A stretch of 64,000 nucleotides of DNA from Okapia johnstoni (GCA_024291935.2 CM044322.1:71229405-71293404), one strand, 5' to 3'. Shown: positions 11,770-22,370, numbered from the stretch's first letter. Notes: generated from the letters alone by a model not told the origin. A program made the numbers and translations.

Positions 11770-12039
11770 TGGCTATTTATTCCAAAGAGTCTGCAAATAA
11801 GATACTTACGAGGATCTTGATAGCTTAAGGTGAAAGGTGTTAAGCCCAGAACTGAAGGTTACACAGCAAACAACTCAGTTTAAACTCTGTACTAAGGATT
11901 ATATAACAACAATATATCGTGCTTGAGGACAATTCTTCCTTCCTGAAAACCTTCTGACTAATCCTGATATCTTAGAATGTATATTATGGGAATGGGTCTG
12001 GTAAAATCTTTCTATTGTTAAGTTCTAATCTTGTTAGAA

Positions 12040-12921
12040 CTTATTTAACTTATATGCTTTTTTAACTTATATGCAGAGTACATCGTGAGAAACGCTGGGC
12101 TGGATGAAGCACAAGCTGAAATCAAGATTGCCGGGAGAAATATCAATAACATCAGATATGCAGATGACACCACCCTTATGACAGAAAGTGAAGAAGAACT
12201 AAAGAGCCTCTTGATGAAGGTGAAAGAGGAGAGTGAAAAGGCTGGCTTAAAACTCAACATTCAAAAAATGAAGATCATGGCATCTGATCCCATCACTTCA
12301 TGGCAAATAGATGGGGAAACAGTGGAAACAGTGACAGACTTTATTTTTTAGGGCTCCAAAATCACTGCAGATGGTGATTGCAGCCATGAAATTAAAAGAC
12401 ACTTGCTCCTTGGAAGCAAAGCTATGACCAACCTAGACAGCATACTAAAAAGCAGAGACATTACTTTGCCAACAAATGTCCATCTAGTCAAAGCTATGGT
12501 TTTTCCAGTAGTCATGTATGGATGTGAGAGTTGGACCATAAAGAAAACTGAGTGCCGAAGAACTGATGCTTTTGAACTGTGGTTTTGACTCTTGAGAGTC
12601 CCTTGGATTGCAAGGAGATCAAATCAGTCAATCTTAAAGGAAATCAGTCCTGAATATTCATTGGAAGGGCTGATGATGAAGCTCCAATACTTTGGCCACC
12701 TGATGTGAAGAGCTGACTCATTGGAAAAGACCCTGATGCTGGAAAGATTGAAGGCGGGAGGAGAAGGGGACGACAGAGGATGAGATGGTTGGATGGCATC
12801 ACTGACTCAGCAGACATGAGTTCGAGCAGACTCTGGGAGATGGTGAAGGACAGGAAAGCCTGGCAGGCTGCAGTCCATAGGGTCACAAATGGTCGGACAC
12901 GAGTGAGCGACTGAACAACAA
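12040..12921 (+). mobile_element. BovB (RTE) LINE, 3' part with RT catalytic motif
   Basis: A 5'-truncated BovB starts just before GCAGAGTACATCGTGAGAAA and ends in ACTGAACAACAA. The frame 12,085-12,351 keeps the reverse-transcriptase active-site motif RYADDTTL and the following block ITSWQIDGETVETV, then stops at TTTTTTAG. The C-terminal SWTIKK..RRTDAFELW block is in another frame. The left edge has TTAACTTATATGC twice (see findings). Confidence 0.92.
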
Positions 12922-13782
12922 TGGAGGGAAGGGGGAGACTCTGCAGCCCCCTCTGTGGCTCCCTCCTTTCTCCCAAAAGAGCATTTCTCCCAGGAATCTT
13001 CTGAATACATCAAATTAAACCGAATGGGATTTGGTTATCATATTGCCCAGTTTAGCTGTTTTATATTATATTATATACTCAAAGTCAATTTAACAAATAC
13101 GGAGTACAGGTGTATCATTTAGAGTTCATTAAATATGATGTTTATGATGTTTATACTTATTTCTATAAAAAGCTGGGCACCAGGACCTCGGTGAGGATTG
13201 TAATTTGCATCATCACATTGTTTCTGGGCAAAAACAGATTGAACCTACATCATTTTACCTGCAGTACCTTTTCCAGGAATATAACCCAAGATAAATTTGA
13301 GGACTCCCTGCAGTTCCATTCAGTGCTGCCATCTGCAGTGTCCTCTTGCCTTTCTGGTTCTCTGTGCTCCAAGGGTGTCTGTGGATCCTGGAGCTCCCTG
13401 AAGGCAGGGGCCAGGGGAAGATCCAGTTTTTGTGGGGCCCTCTTAAGGAAAAGAACAAATACAAAATTAGGCCCAATGGTTTTCTCTCTTTAGAACTAGA
13501 AAGATCACAACAATTTATGTGAACCTTGGAAATGAAGATCCCTTTCTTCTGATACCTCTTCATTCAGTTCACCAGAAATGCTTGCATAAAAATGCTTGCT
13601 GTTTATAAACTGACCTCCCCTCCCCTCATCCCCTCAAGTGAACAACCACAAAGCTTAAACGTCATCAGCTTCATCATGAACATGCCTTTGGCAGGGACCC
13701 TGTGTTCTCCTTTCACTGTTCTTCCCCAATGGCCAGAATATAGGGCTCTGTACTTGCCCAGGCAGAGAGAGATCAGAGAGTG
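12922..13782. other. Unassigned sequence, no gene seen
   Basis: A short TTATA-rich patch lies near 13,063-13,078. A 127-codon + frame (13,110-13,493) and overlapping - frames show no recognisable domain. I see no clear repeat. Confidence 0.5.
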
Positions 13783-13985
13783 ATGGACACCCCAGGCTAG
13801 TGTCTCAAAGCAGAGTTCACCCAGCCACTTGAATCAGAATCACCTAGAGAGTTTGCCAAACTGTACATTCCAAGAACTAGAGGCTCTAACTCTGGGGTAG
13901 GACCCGTGAGTTTGCATTTGTACACATGCTCTAGCTGATGCTTAAGCCTGAGGACCACTGCTCTGGGGCCACACTCTCTACGGAG
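13783..13985. mobile_element. MER5-like (hAT-Charlie) DNA transposon
   Basis: Landmarks are TTGAATCAGAATCACCTAGAGAG, GGGGTAGGACCCGTGAGTTTGCATTTGTA and GATGCTTAAGCCTGAGGACCACTGCT. These are the internal and terminal blocks of the MER5 group, about 200 bp and diverged. Confidence 0.72.
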
Positions 13986-14499
13986 CTGAGTCACTGGTGG
14001 GACAACAGTCCTCAATGACTCCAAAGGCCTCATTCAGGGCTTCCTGAGGTGGGGGCTGAGCAGACGCTGAAGCCAACAGTGGGGGGTTCATGGAAAGAGG
14101 TGGCACCCCACCCCCAGCCTCCCTTCTCTAACTTGGCTCACCGACAGGCTCCAGGAGGACCCCTTCTCTCCTCACTGCCCTCCACCACACAAACAGCATG
14201 CAGCTTAGTGTCTGACCCCTATATTAAAGAGCCAAGTGGAGCTGAGCTGAGGGTCATTTGCAGTGGTGTGTAATCCTGGCATCCTTCTTCCAAGATACTC
14301 TGGGGTCACAGATTTCCAGGCTTCTTGGCAATAGTGATGCATAGTGAAGCCTAGAGAGTAAATTTGGAGGTCAAAAGGTCACTACCCGGGCCATTAAATC
14401 TCCTAAGAGCTTCCAAAGGACTGAATTGAGTGCCCATCTTTCCCCAGGGAAGTGTCTGGTTCGGAATGGAAGCCATGGAAGGCGAGTTGAGAGAGAGAC
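13986..14499. other. Unassigned sequence, no gene seen
   Basis: The segment is moderately GC-rich. I support no exon or repeat. Confidence 0.45.
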
Positions 14500-14965
14500 G
14501 ACCATTTACTGAGACGTGCTATATGCCAGAGAACATGCTCACTGCCAGACACAAGTACCCCATTACACCTCACAGCAATCCTGAGTCCAAGTGAATGCCC
14601 TTATCGCTGCCCTCATCTTAAAGAGGTGGTGCAGGCTAGTGGTTCAGTGTTGGGACTCTATCATCAGATCCCTGAGTTCAGATCTCAGCTCTATTATGTG
14701 CTAGTTATATAAATTTAAACCTCTTTTGTCTTCCTATCTCCAGAGTCCTAGGGTTGATGGAATTTTCAATGAGCTGAGGCATAAATATGCCTTACATGTA
14801 GTAGGTGTTCAAGAAGTATTAACTGCTATTACTTGAATTCTTTTTACATAGAAAAGAACTGGAACTCAGAGAAGTTAAGCCCTTTTCCTGAAGAAAGAGT
14901 AAATGATGAGGAGAGTTTCAAACCTCAGGCTCTGAAACCAATGCTCAGTTCCATTGGATTGTAAG
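14500..14965 (-). mobile_element. MIR SINE, split by a second MIR
   Basis: Reversed MIR sequence (CATTTACTGAGACGTGCTATATGCC..CACAGCAATCC) stops at about 14,629. It resumes at about 14,837 (TTTTACATAGAAAAGAACTGGAACTCAGAGAAGTTAAG) and runs to the tRNA end. The core motif around TTTTACAGATGAGG appears at both breakpoints, which is compatible with an old target duplication. Confidence 0.7.
14630..14836 (+). mobile_element. MIR SINE nested in MIR
   Basis: Forward MIR: CAGGCTAGTGGTTCAGTG, TCAGATCTCAGCTCTATTATGTGC, CTTACATGTAGTAGGTGTTCAAGAAGTATTAA. It lies opposite in strand to the MIR on both sides. Confidence 0.72.
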
Positions 14966-15150
14966 AAATCTGGAGTCAGCTCAAGAGGTTTCCCCCATTC
15001 TCTGCCCAGAGACAATACAATTCCCTTATCCCTTACCCAGCACATGTCTTACAGGGTCTGCCACTTAGAAACAGCCAATTGGCAGATGTTATTTGCTTTC
15101 ACTCCACTTATTCTTTAATTATCAGTTATTGAGCACTACTATAAGGCATT

Positions 15151-15360
15151 GCTTCCCTGGTAACTCAGAGCTAAAGAATCTGCCTGCTAATGCAGGCAAC
15201 TCAGGTTCGATCTCTGGGACGAGAAGAGCCCCTAGAGAATGAAACGGCAACCCACTCCAATATTCTTGCCTAGGAAATCCCATGGACAGAGGAGCCTGGT
15301 GGGCTATAGTCCATGGGGTCGCAAAAGAGTCGGACTTGACTTAGCGATTAAACAACTACA
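15151..15360 (+). mobile_element. Bov-tA SINE
   Basis: A forward Bov-tA runs from the tRNA-like head (GCTTCCCTGGTAACTCAGAG) through CCACTCCAATATTCTTGCC to GTCGGACTTGACTTAGCGA. It appears to sit in a short reversed L2 tail (TTATTGAGCACTACTATAAGGC). Confidence 0.9.
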
Positions 15361-15531
15361 AGGTGGTAGTCTTGACTTGATGCTGTGTGGGAAGCCTTGG
15401 CCCTCCAGAAGTTGCCTATCTGGACTGGGAGCTAAGACACACTATGCAGCATGGATAGGTGCTGGGGGGCTGGGGCACAGGAGTGTCGCTGCGCTGATGA
15501 AGGGCTGGTGACACTTCCTCCTTTTTAAGAT
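15361..15531. other. Unassigned sequence
   Basis: A short stretch between the SINE and the BovB fragment, with nothing recognised. Confidence 0.4.
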
Positions 15532-16362
15532 TAGCCTGAAGAAGAGGTGGCAAGAATACACAGAAGAACTGTACAAAAAAGATCTTCATGACCCAGATAA
15601 CCACGATGGTGTGATCACTCACCTAGAGCCAGACATCCTGGAATGTGAAGTCAAGTGGGCCTCAGGAAGCATCACTACTAACAAAGCTAGTGGAGGTGAT
15701 GGAATTCCAGTTGAGCTATTTCAAATCCTGAAAGATGATGCTGTGAAAGTGTTGCACTCAATATGCCAGCAAATATGGAAAACTCAGCAGTGGCCACAGG
15801 ACTGGAAAAGGTCAGTTTTCATTCCAATCCCAAAGAAAGGCAATGCTAAAGAATGCTCAAACTACTGCACAATTGCACTCATCTCACATGCTAGTGAAGT
15901 AATGCTTAAAATTCTCCAAGCCAGGCTTCAGCAATACGTGAACCGTAAACTTCCAGATGTTCAGGCTGGTTTTAGAAAAGGCAGAGGAACCAGAGATCAA
16001 ATTGCCAACATCTGCTGGATCATCAAAAAAGCAAGAGAGTACCAGAAACATCTATTTCTGCTTTATTGACTATGCCAAAGCCTTTGACTGTGTGGATCAC
16101 AATAAACTGTGGAAAATTCTGAAAGAGATGGGAATACCAGACCACCCGACCTTCCTCTTGAGAAACCTGTATGCAAGTCAGGAAGCAACAGTTAGAACTG
16201 GATATGGAACAACAGACTGGTTCCAAATAGGAAAAGGAGTACGTCAAGGCTGTATATTGTCACACTGCTTATTTAACTTCTATGCAGAGTACATCATGAG
16301 AAACGCTGGGCTGGAGGAAGCACAAGCTGGAATCAAGATTGCCGGGAGAAATATCAATAACC
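15532..16362 (+). mobile_element. BovB (RTE) LINE, internal RT fragment lacking its 3' end
   Basis: BovB sequence starts at AAGAAGAGGTGGCAAGAATAC, in the linker ahead of the RT. It ends abruptly at GGGAGAAATATCAATAAC, just before the sequence that would encode the YADD active site. Both ends are missing. A 3' deletion is unusual for a LINE copy, whose truncation is normally 5', so later deletion or rearrangement is likely. Confidence 0.9.
15611..16362 (+). pseudogene. BovB reverse transcriptase, N-terminal RT motifs (frameshifted)
   Basis: In an active BovB this protein reverse-transcribes the element RNA at the nicked target. The frame 15,611-16,069 carries early RT motifs KASGGDGIPVELF, VFIPIPKKG and FRKGRGTRDQIANI. 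Coding then shifts near 16,060 into the frame starting at 15,957. That frame carries FIDYAKAFDCVDH, with the first catalytic Asp, and GVRQGCILSHC. The YADD motif is lost because the element ends at 16,362. The frame runs on into unrelated sequence to 16,613, so the 218-codon open frame is a chimera and not a protein. Confidence 0.88.
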
Positions 16363-16554
16363 AAGTCTTCTTACAGAGGCCTATTGCATTCATTCTCCAG
16401 TCTCACCGCTCCCCTCCCTTTTGTTCCAGTAACAGCCTTTTCTCTAGCCTCTCATCTTCCAGCTTCTTTTATCCCAAATCACTTGTGTACTGGGCCAAGG
16501 CTAACTGTTCAACCTGGAAATTCACGCTCTTTCCTCTGCAGACCCAGTATGGTG

Positions 16555-16725
16555 TTTACAGCAAGGGCACTGTGGTTCCAAGAAGAGGTTCAAATTCTGC
16601 CTATAGAACTTAAAACTCTCTGAGCCTCTATTCTACTGTCTGTTAAAGGGGGGTATAAGAGTCAACTCAGAGGATAAAATGAGAGCCATGTGTGAAAACG
16701 CCTCACATCCAATAGTAGCTCTATA
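16555..16725 (+). mobile_element. MIR SINE
   Basis: Forward MIR-like: AAGAGGTTCAAATTCTGCC, CTCTCTGAGCCTCTATTCTACTGTC, GAGGATAAAATGAGAGCCATG. Degraded. Confidence 0.6.
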
Positions 16726-16759
16726 AACTCCCTCCCTTGCCCCCTACCCTCCAAGCAAC

Positions 16760-16990
16760 CCACTCTGCTCTGCTGGTCTCCACTTGCCTGCATTTGCTGG
16801 TCCCTGTTTTCTGACCGTTCCTCCATCTGAGCTCAGCCTGAAGCTCACCTCCTCCATAAAAGTGTTCCTGAATAATCTTAACCTATAACAGCCTTCTCTT
16901 TCTGTATTTCTATGGCACTTCTTTTGCCTTGAAATGTTTAAAATTGTTTCTTGTAGTTCCAACTTGTCCCTCTAAGCTCCTAGAGGCCAT
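16760..16990 (+). mobile_element. L2-like LINE 3' region
   Basis: The order CTGAGCTCAGCCTGAAGCTCACCTCCTCCATAAAAGTGTTCCTGAATA..CTCTAAGCTCCTAGAGG follows the forward L2 3' region. Diverged. Confidence 0.5.
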
Positions 16991-17989
16991 CATGCCCCTC
17001 AGAAAGGGTGGAGAGCGCGGCATGGGAGTGGTTTAGGAGGTACAATGGGAACTTAATCTGTGCTCACTGAATAGGAGAAGGTGAGAACCCCCTCTGTGCA
17101 CACAGGACACACAGACCTTCAAGCTGACTTGATAAAAGCCTCCGGGCATGGAGTCAGCACTGGCTGTGCCCTTGGAGAAGACAGAGCCATCAAGCTCTCT
17201 GAAGCTCACAAGAGGCACTGAGCTCCAGCACTGGATAGAGGAAGGAAAACCGTAAGCCACTCCTGGCAGGACTCCCCATTCCTTGGGCTCCAGCCCACCT
17301 GCTTCTCTATGGTTGCTTCTGCAGGCTCTGGTCAGAACCCATCAGTTAAGAGTGTGGCCTGTCATGGACCTGAGCTTGTTTTGAGTGGTCCAGGCTGAAG
17401 GCTCCACTGAGGCATGGGACTCAAGCAGTTGGCCCCAGCAGGAGACACACACTCCTAAGCTCTGACCAGGGGTGGTGACCCAGCCTTTGTAAGCCACCAC
17501 GCAGCAGCTGAGCAGGACCTTCAGCGCCCTGCTCTCCTTTCCTAGTGTTCACAACGCTCGGTCCACAGGGGGTAGGGTGCGGGTGGCATCCGCCCAAGCC
17601 AAGCCCCTGAGTAGGCTTGCCAGTTCCTGTCTAACACCAACGGAGATGGACACCTTTGCTAAAGGCCAGGATGGAACCTTCCAGAATGTAAGAGCTACAG
17701 CGCTCAGGGGGCCACGCTAGAAGGGTATGAGAACTGGCGGGGATGGGGTGTATATTCCACAGCATTCTTTAGGATAAGAGACGCCTGTGCTCGTGGACAA
17801 ATTCTAACCCACTCTTTGCATTCCTTAGTCCGCTGTTAACTTGGGGGGAAAGGGAGGAACAGCACCGTGCAAGGCAAAAAAGCTGTGCCTGTGAGTTGCA
17901 CCTGTCCTCTAAAAGCTGCTGAATTTCCCCTCTGTCTTCCATTGCAAGGGAGTAAGAGGCAATATGAGAACGGCCCCTTTTCCCTTTCG
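16991..17989. other. Unassigned sequence upstream of the CpG island
   Basis: I recognise no transposon here, which is typical of a promoter-proximal region. The open frames of about 75-99 codons on the minus strand have no recognisable content. Confidence 0.5.
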
Positions 17990-18128
17990 GATCTCCCTTC
18001 TTCTTTCGGACCAGCCCTGCGTCTGAAGGCGCAAGGGCGCCGCGGCCCCAGACGCCCCGCCATAGCATCCGGCCCCGCCCCCGCCTCCCGCGGGCTGTGT
18101 AGGGAGCTGGCCGCTGGCCACTCAGGAG

Positions 18129-18135
18129 TTAAAAA
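18129..18135 (+). promoter_or_regulatory. Possible TATA-like element
   Basis: TTAAAAA lies in otherwise GC-rich sequence upstream of the candidate first exon. If used, transcription would start at about 18,160. Many CpG-island promoters lack a TATA box, so this is tentative. Confidence 0.3.
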
Positions 18136-18159
18136 CGGCAGCGGGCCTGGAGGGAGGGG

Positions 18160-18542
18160 GCGGCGCGGCAGGCAGACGGCAAGGAGGCGCCCGGCGCGGG
18201 CTGGGGAGGCCGAGGCGCGGCGCAGCAGCGAGGAGAGGCCGGGCGGAGGGCGCGAGGAGGGGCGCGGGCGAGGCGGTGGCCTGCCGGCCGCACCCGCGAA
18301 CGCGCGGCGGGCGGAGGAAGCGCCGCTCTTGGCCGCCGCCCTCCAGCCGGGCGCGCGGGCCCGGCGCGGGCGGGGAGCGGGTGCTTCTGCTGGTGCCGTC
18401 ACCCCGCTCTGCCCCGGGACCACTCCCAGGAAAACTCCGCGGCGGGGGGAGGCGCCCGCGACCCCGCCCCGGCCTGTGCGCGCGGCCTGAGCCCGGCCCG
18501 GGCGGGAGCCGAGCGGTACGCGGGCAGCAATCGGCGCCCGGG
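18160..18542 (+). other. Candidate noncoding first exon with consensus splice donor
   Basis: The sequence CGGCGCCCGG-G/GTGAGTGTGCGG gives a strong 5' splice site at 18,542/18,543 inside the CpG island. The upstream border is approximate. The 207-codon + frame crossing it (17,867-18,490) starts upstream of the island core, is Arg/Ala/Gly/Pro-rich and shows no domain, so I treat the exon as 5' UTR. No downstream coding exon is recognised in the following 45 kb, which would imply a long first intron. This is inference. Confidence 0.45.
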
Positions 18543-19170
18543 GTGAGTGTGCGGCTCGCGGGCGGACCCTGGGGGCCCGCTGGTGAGCGGGGGGCTTGGG
18601 TGGGGGGCGGCCGCGCCGGGCCTGGGAAGGAGGGCCGAAGACCGGAAAGGTTACCGGCTGCACGGGCTGGACCCGAAAAAGGGGCGTCCGAGCCTCAGTG
18701 CAACCGGAGTGGTCCGAGCCGTCCCAAACTGTGGCTGGGCAGAGCGGGGGCCCCGAGACGTCGGGGTCCCGAGATGTCGGGAGGCCGCGAGGTTAGGGGC
18801 GGCGTGACTGGGGCGGACTCGCCAGGGAGGGCTCCGGAGCCTGCGGACTAGCCCTCCCCTGGAGCTTGGGCGTCCAAGGTGGCCTTCGTGTCGGTCCGAA
18901 ATCTCTGGAGCCCGGAGCCCGGCTCCTCCCGGGTGGCGGGAGTCTGTGCGCGGCCTCTGCGCGGGGACCTGCGGCGTGGAGGAGGGGCCGCCTCGGGCCC
19001 GCCTGCGCCCCCCGGAGCGCAGGGCCGGCTCGAGCCGCCGCGGGCGCCGGCCGACCGAGGGTGGGCGAGCCACAGGTGGTGCGTCCATCCAGCGGGCGGA
19101 GGGCGGCGCGGGCTCCGGCTGCCCCGCCAGCGGGGAGCTGCCGGGTGGGGGAACTGAGCTCCGAGAAGCC

Positions 19171-20186
19171 CCGGAGGTGCGGGAGACTGGGACTTGGAGG
19201 GGGTGCCGGGGGGTGTTGCTGTGCTCTCCTTCTGGCCCTGCCCTTCCTCCCCCACCAAAGGAGCGGGAAGGAAAATGTCAGCTGGGCTTTGTGCTCTGTT
19301 CTTCAGCTTGCCGCAGCTCCCATCTGTTGGAGCCAACGCAGCTTCTAATTGGGCAGCCGGCAGGGTCGGGAGGGGGTGGGGTGGGCACAGCGCTCGGTTG
19401 CTAGAGATGGGCCGATTGGGCCCTCTTCTTGACCTCAGAAAGTGGGTGGTAGAGAAAACAGACCCCCCCTCCCCCAGGTCAAGGGGGTAGAGGTGGCTCC
19501 CTGCCAGCTTGGGCATCATCGTGGGGAGATCTGGGTCTTTCCATGCGCCCTGGTAGCCGCAGGCTCCCCCTACCCTGACAGCTCCCTGACATAGGCTCTG
19601 ACCCATGTCATCTTCCTGAATGAGAAGGCACGGATCTTCTCCCACTGCCCACTGCTCCTTAAAGTTCCCTCCACCAGGCGCACTGGGCATAGGGTGGGCA
19701 GGGCCTTGTACAGGGCACTGGGGCCCCCTTGCCTGTTGTTGTTAGAAGAAAGTCATGTGAGCGGCCTGACCCACTTTCCTGGCTGGCCAGGTGCCCTTGT
19801 GGGGGGAAGATGGAAAGAGAGACCAGCGAGGGGTCTGAGCCTTCTGGATACCTTTCCTTCGCCTGGGCTGGCTCACACAGAGTCTCCTTCCCATGGTAGC
19901 TGGGGAGGGGCCACCCCCTAGACCTAGGATGAAACCTCATTGTTTGGAAAGGATGGAGTGAAACGGCTCAGGCTTCAGGATTGGGACCTGCCCAGGGTCT
20001 GGCAGACACCTGGCATCTAGGGGCACCCCCATATCTATAGCCTCCCCCTGCACAGCCCAACCCAGAGAAGCTGAGTGGCAGGGGGAACTCAGAAGTCTCG
20101 CTAAGACGAATTCCACCCAGGCTGAGACAGCAGATTTCCTCTGGAACTCTCCACAGTTCCTACCCACTCCCCATTCTTATTTCCGG
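19171..20186. other. Unassigned sequence downstream of CpG island
   Basis: This is repeat-poor, GC-leaning sequence. Minus and plus open frames run over it from the island (up to 280 codons), but they reflect a shortage of stop codons in GC-rich DNA. No domain is recognised. Confidence 0.5.
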
Positions 20187-20362
20187 TGCGGTGCCTCTTC
20201 CCCTCCGTGCTCCTCCTCTCTGTCTTCTCTTCACTCCCCTCAGGAGTCTCTTCCTCTCCCTCCCCCCTCACAGTGTTCCCCCTCCTCTCTCACCCTCTTC
20301 CTCTTCCCAGACTTCTCCCTCCCTCCCTTCCAGGCCTGTCTGTACCTTTTCCCCTTCTCTTC
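20187..20362 (+). repeat. Pyrimidine-rich tract
   Basis: About 175 bases are strongly C/T-biased on this strand, with few purine interruptions (CTCCTCCTCTCTGTCTTCTC, CTTCTCCCTCCCTCCCTTCC). Such tracts can form triplex DNA. The tract also ends in a plausible splice acceptor (TTCTGTAACCTGCAG at 20,372) with no recognised exon after it. Confidence 0.65.
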
Positions 20363-20617
20363 TGTAACCTGCAGCTTCAGCCACAAGCCGGGCGATGGTG
20401 CGTGGGCTCCTGGCTCCTGAGCATCCTAATGGTGGGAACACCTGTGCTGGTAGCTTTGTTGCATCCCCTTTGCAGGGCGGAGCCTGGATGGCCGGCCTGG
20501 CAGCTGCATTCCCCTGGCATCACTCCTGTACCAGGCCATTTGCCCCTCTTACCTTCTCTCTCTCTCTCTGTTTTTTTAAATTTGAAATGGGAAAGAAAAT
20601 CCATTGTTTAAAAAAAA

Positions 20618-20700
20618 ATGCATTCATTCAACAATTTATTGAGCACCTATTCTGCTCAGCACTATCTTAGGAGCTGAGGATACAGCCATTAAACCTTTAT
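20618..20700 (-). mobile_element. L2 LINE 3' tail
   Basis: TTCATTCAACAATTTATTGAGCACC and AGCTGAGGATACAGCCATTAAAC are the reversed L2 3' end. Confidence 0.72.
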
Positions 20701-21024
20701 ATCTCAGGGCCGAGTTTGTTTCTGGACCTCCCAGCTGATCAGGTCTCTGCCCACCAGGCTCTTTACCCATTACTTGTGGTGTTGGTGGGGGAGGGGTGTG
20801 AACAGTCCTAGTAAATTGTCATCTTTATCACACTGAGTAACCTCTAATGTGACAGGCCCATCTCCTTACAATAAACCAGGTACTGCAAAGCCTACAGACC
20901 CGAGGTCATCCTGTCCTTAAGACATTTCTGACCTCCAAGGATGGACCAGTTCATATCTCATCATTTATCTGGGAGGGCTGAGTAGAAGGCCGGTGCCTTA
21001 GATGAAGAAGGGAGAAAGAAGCAT
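20701..21024. other. Unassigned sequence
   Basis: No gene or repeat recognised. Confidence 0.4.
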
Positions 21025-21225
21025 TTATTATTATTGAGTACCTACTAAGCATCAATCTGTCAGGAACTTTACAAAAATTATCTGATTCAATCGTCCTAAT
21101 AACCTTCTAAATTTTGGGTTATCATCTGCTGCATAACTGAGGAAACGGAGGACCATAGAGGATAAGCCACTTGTCCCAGGTCACAAAGATCTCCATTTTG
21201 AAATCACTACTTCTTTGCAGTTCAT
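21025..21225 (-). mobile_element. MIR SINE
   Basis: Reversed MIR: CATTTATTATTATTGAGTACC, CTGATTCAATCGTCCTAATAACC, ATAACTGAGGAAACGGAGG, CCACTTGTCCCAGGTCACA. Confidence 0.8.
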
Positions 21226-21470
21226 TTGACACCTGTGTCTGTGACATCTGGTGACTGATGCAGTTCTCTGAAGGTTACATTCTAACCGAACTTTGCAGAA
21301 GCATGCCTTGTCTCCTCAGAATATTAAGATATATAAAGATTTGCTGAATGGTTGCATAAGCTTTCTCAAGGGATCAGAGAAGGCTTCCTGGAGGAGCTGG
21401 GACCCTGGGAGAAGAGACAGAGAGGGCAGTGGATCTTCCTGATCCAACACAGGCTTGTGACAAGCTGCAG

Positions 21471-21479
21471 ACACACACA

Positions 21480-21549
<70 letters not shown>
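21471..21549 (+). repeat. (CA)n microsatellite
   Basis: About 39 CA units with one G interruption near the start. Probably length-polymorphic. Open frames through it (CVCV.., HTHT..) are artefacts. Confidence 0.98.
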
Positions 21550-21550
<1 letters not shown>

Positions 21551-22109
21551 CACGTATGCAGAGATCGCTGTTTTCATTCAGGGTTTATGTGTAGGAGCTT
21601 GGTCCATGGCCAGTCTAATGAATCAGTGTCACTGGTGTTCTCAGCTTCCTTGGGGAAGTCTGGATTCTAGAAAAGCTCTAAGGCAGAGAATGAAGGTGGA
21701 AGGCTTTCAAGCCTGCAAGACCCATATGGAAGGACAGGGATGATGGGTGGAGGCTGAACGGGATAGCAAAGGGGGAGAATGACCCAGGAACAGACAAAGG
21801 CAGGAGATAAACAAACCAGAAGGCAGGAGACACGCAGGAAAAGACTCAGCGGGCAGGACAGACTGCAGTATGTGGTGCACTTGCTAAGAGAGAGCGAATA
21901 CAAAGGATGCCTTTATCTGATTCTTTCCAGAGGGCCTTGGGCTTTCTGTCCTACAGCTCAGAGGCTGGCACATTCGCCACGTTAGCCGTATGCAGGCACA
22001 TGCTTAGCCCACCTACTCTAAGCACCTGCTGTGCGTTCAGCCCTGTGCTAGTGCGAGGGATAGAAACGCATCAGGTGTTGCCCCTGCCTTCCAGAAGTTC
22101 TAAAGCCAC
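21550..22109. other. Unassigned sequence
   Basis: A possible degraded L2 tail lies near 22,018-22,090 (AAGCACCTGCTGTGCGTTCAGCC). I support nothing else. Confidence 0.4.
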
Positions 22110-22330
22110 ATCGCTGGGGCTTGAATCCAGGCCCCATTACTTCTAGCTGAGTGACATTGGGCAGGTTATCTAACATCTCTGTGCCTCGGTTTCCTCGTGT
22201 ATGAATGGGATAATAACAGTACCTACTTCATAGAATTGTGATGATTGAATGAGTTAATACACGTCCTGTGTTTAGAACAGTGCCTGGCATAGTAAGTGCC
22301 AGATAACTATTATTCTTGTATTATTAAGTG
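22110..22330 (+). mobile_element. MIR SINE
   Basis: Well-preserved forward MIR: GAGTGACATTGGGCAGGTTATC, CTCTGTGCCTCGGTTTCCTC, GTACCTACTTCATAGAATTGTGATGATTGAATGAG, ACAGTGCCTGGCATAGTAAG. Confidence 0.88.
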
Positions 22331-22370
22331 GAGTAGTTAGTCTTACAGTAATGAAACAAGTGCTGTAACA

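Larger units (their letters stand above)
17990..19170 (+). promoter_or_regulatory. CpG-island promoter
   Basis: The region is extremely GC-rich and keeps its CpG dinucleotides: for example 11 CpG in the 60 bases 18,241-18,300. GC boxes (CCCCGCCC, GGGGGCGG) lie at about 18,072-18,162. It contains no transposon and is flanked by ordinary DNA. Such islands in mammals mark housekeeping or developmental promoters. The strand is inferred from the splice donor at 18,543; a divergent transcript is also possible. The gene is not identified. Confidence 0.88.

Noticed and set aside
17836..19690. Long open frames through the CpG island (275 and 280 codons on the minus strand, 207 and 191 on the plus)
   Set aside because: They overlap on both strands, are dominated by Arg, Ala, Gly and Pro, and reflect few stop codons in GC-rich DNA. 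No domain, signal peptide or paired splice sites support them.
20363..20480. Exon after the pyrimidine tract (TTCTGTAACCTGCAG acceptor)
   Set aside because: The acceptor looks good but the following sequence has no recognisable coding content or clear donor; needs transcript evidence.
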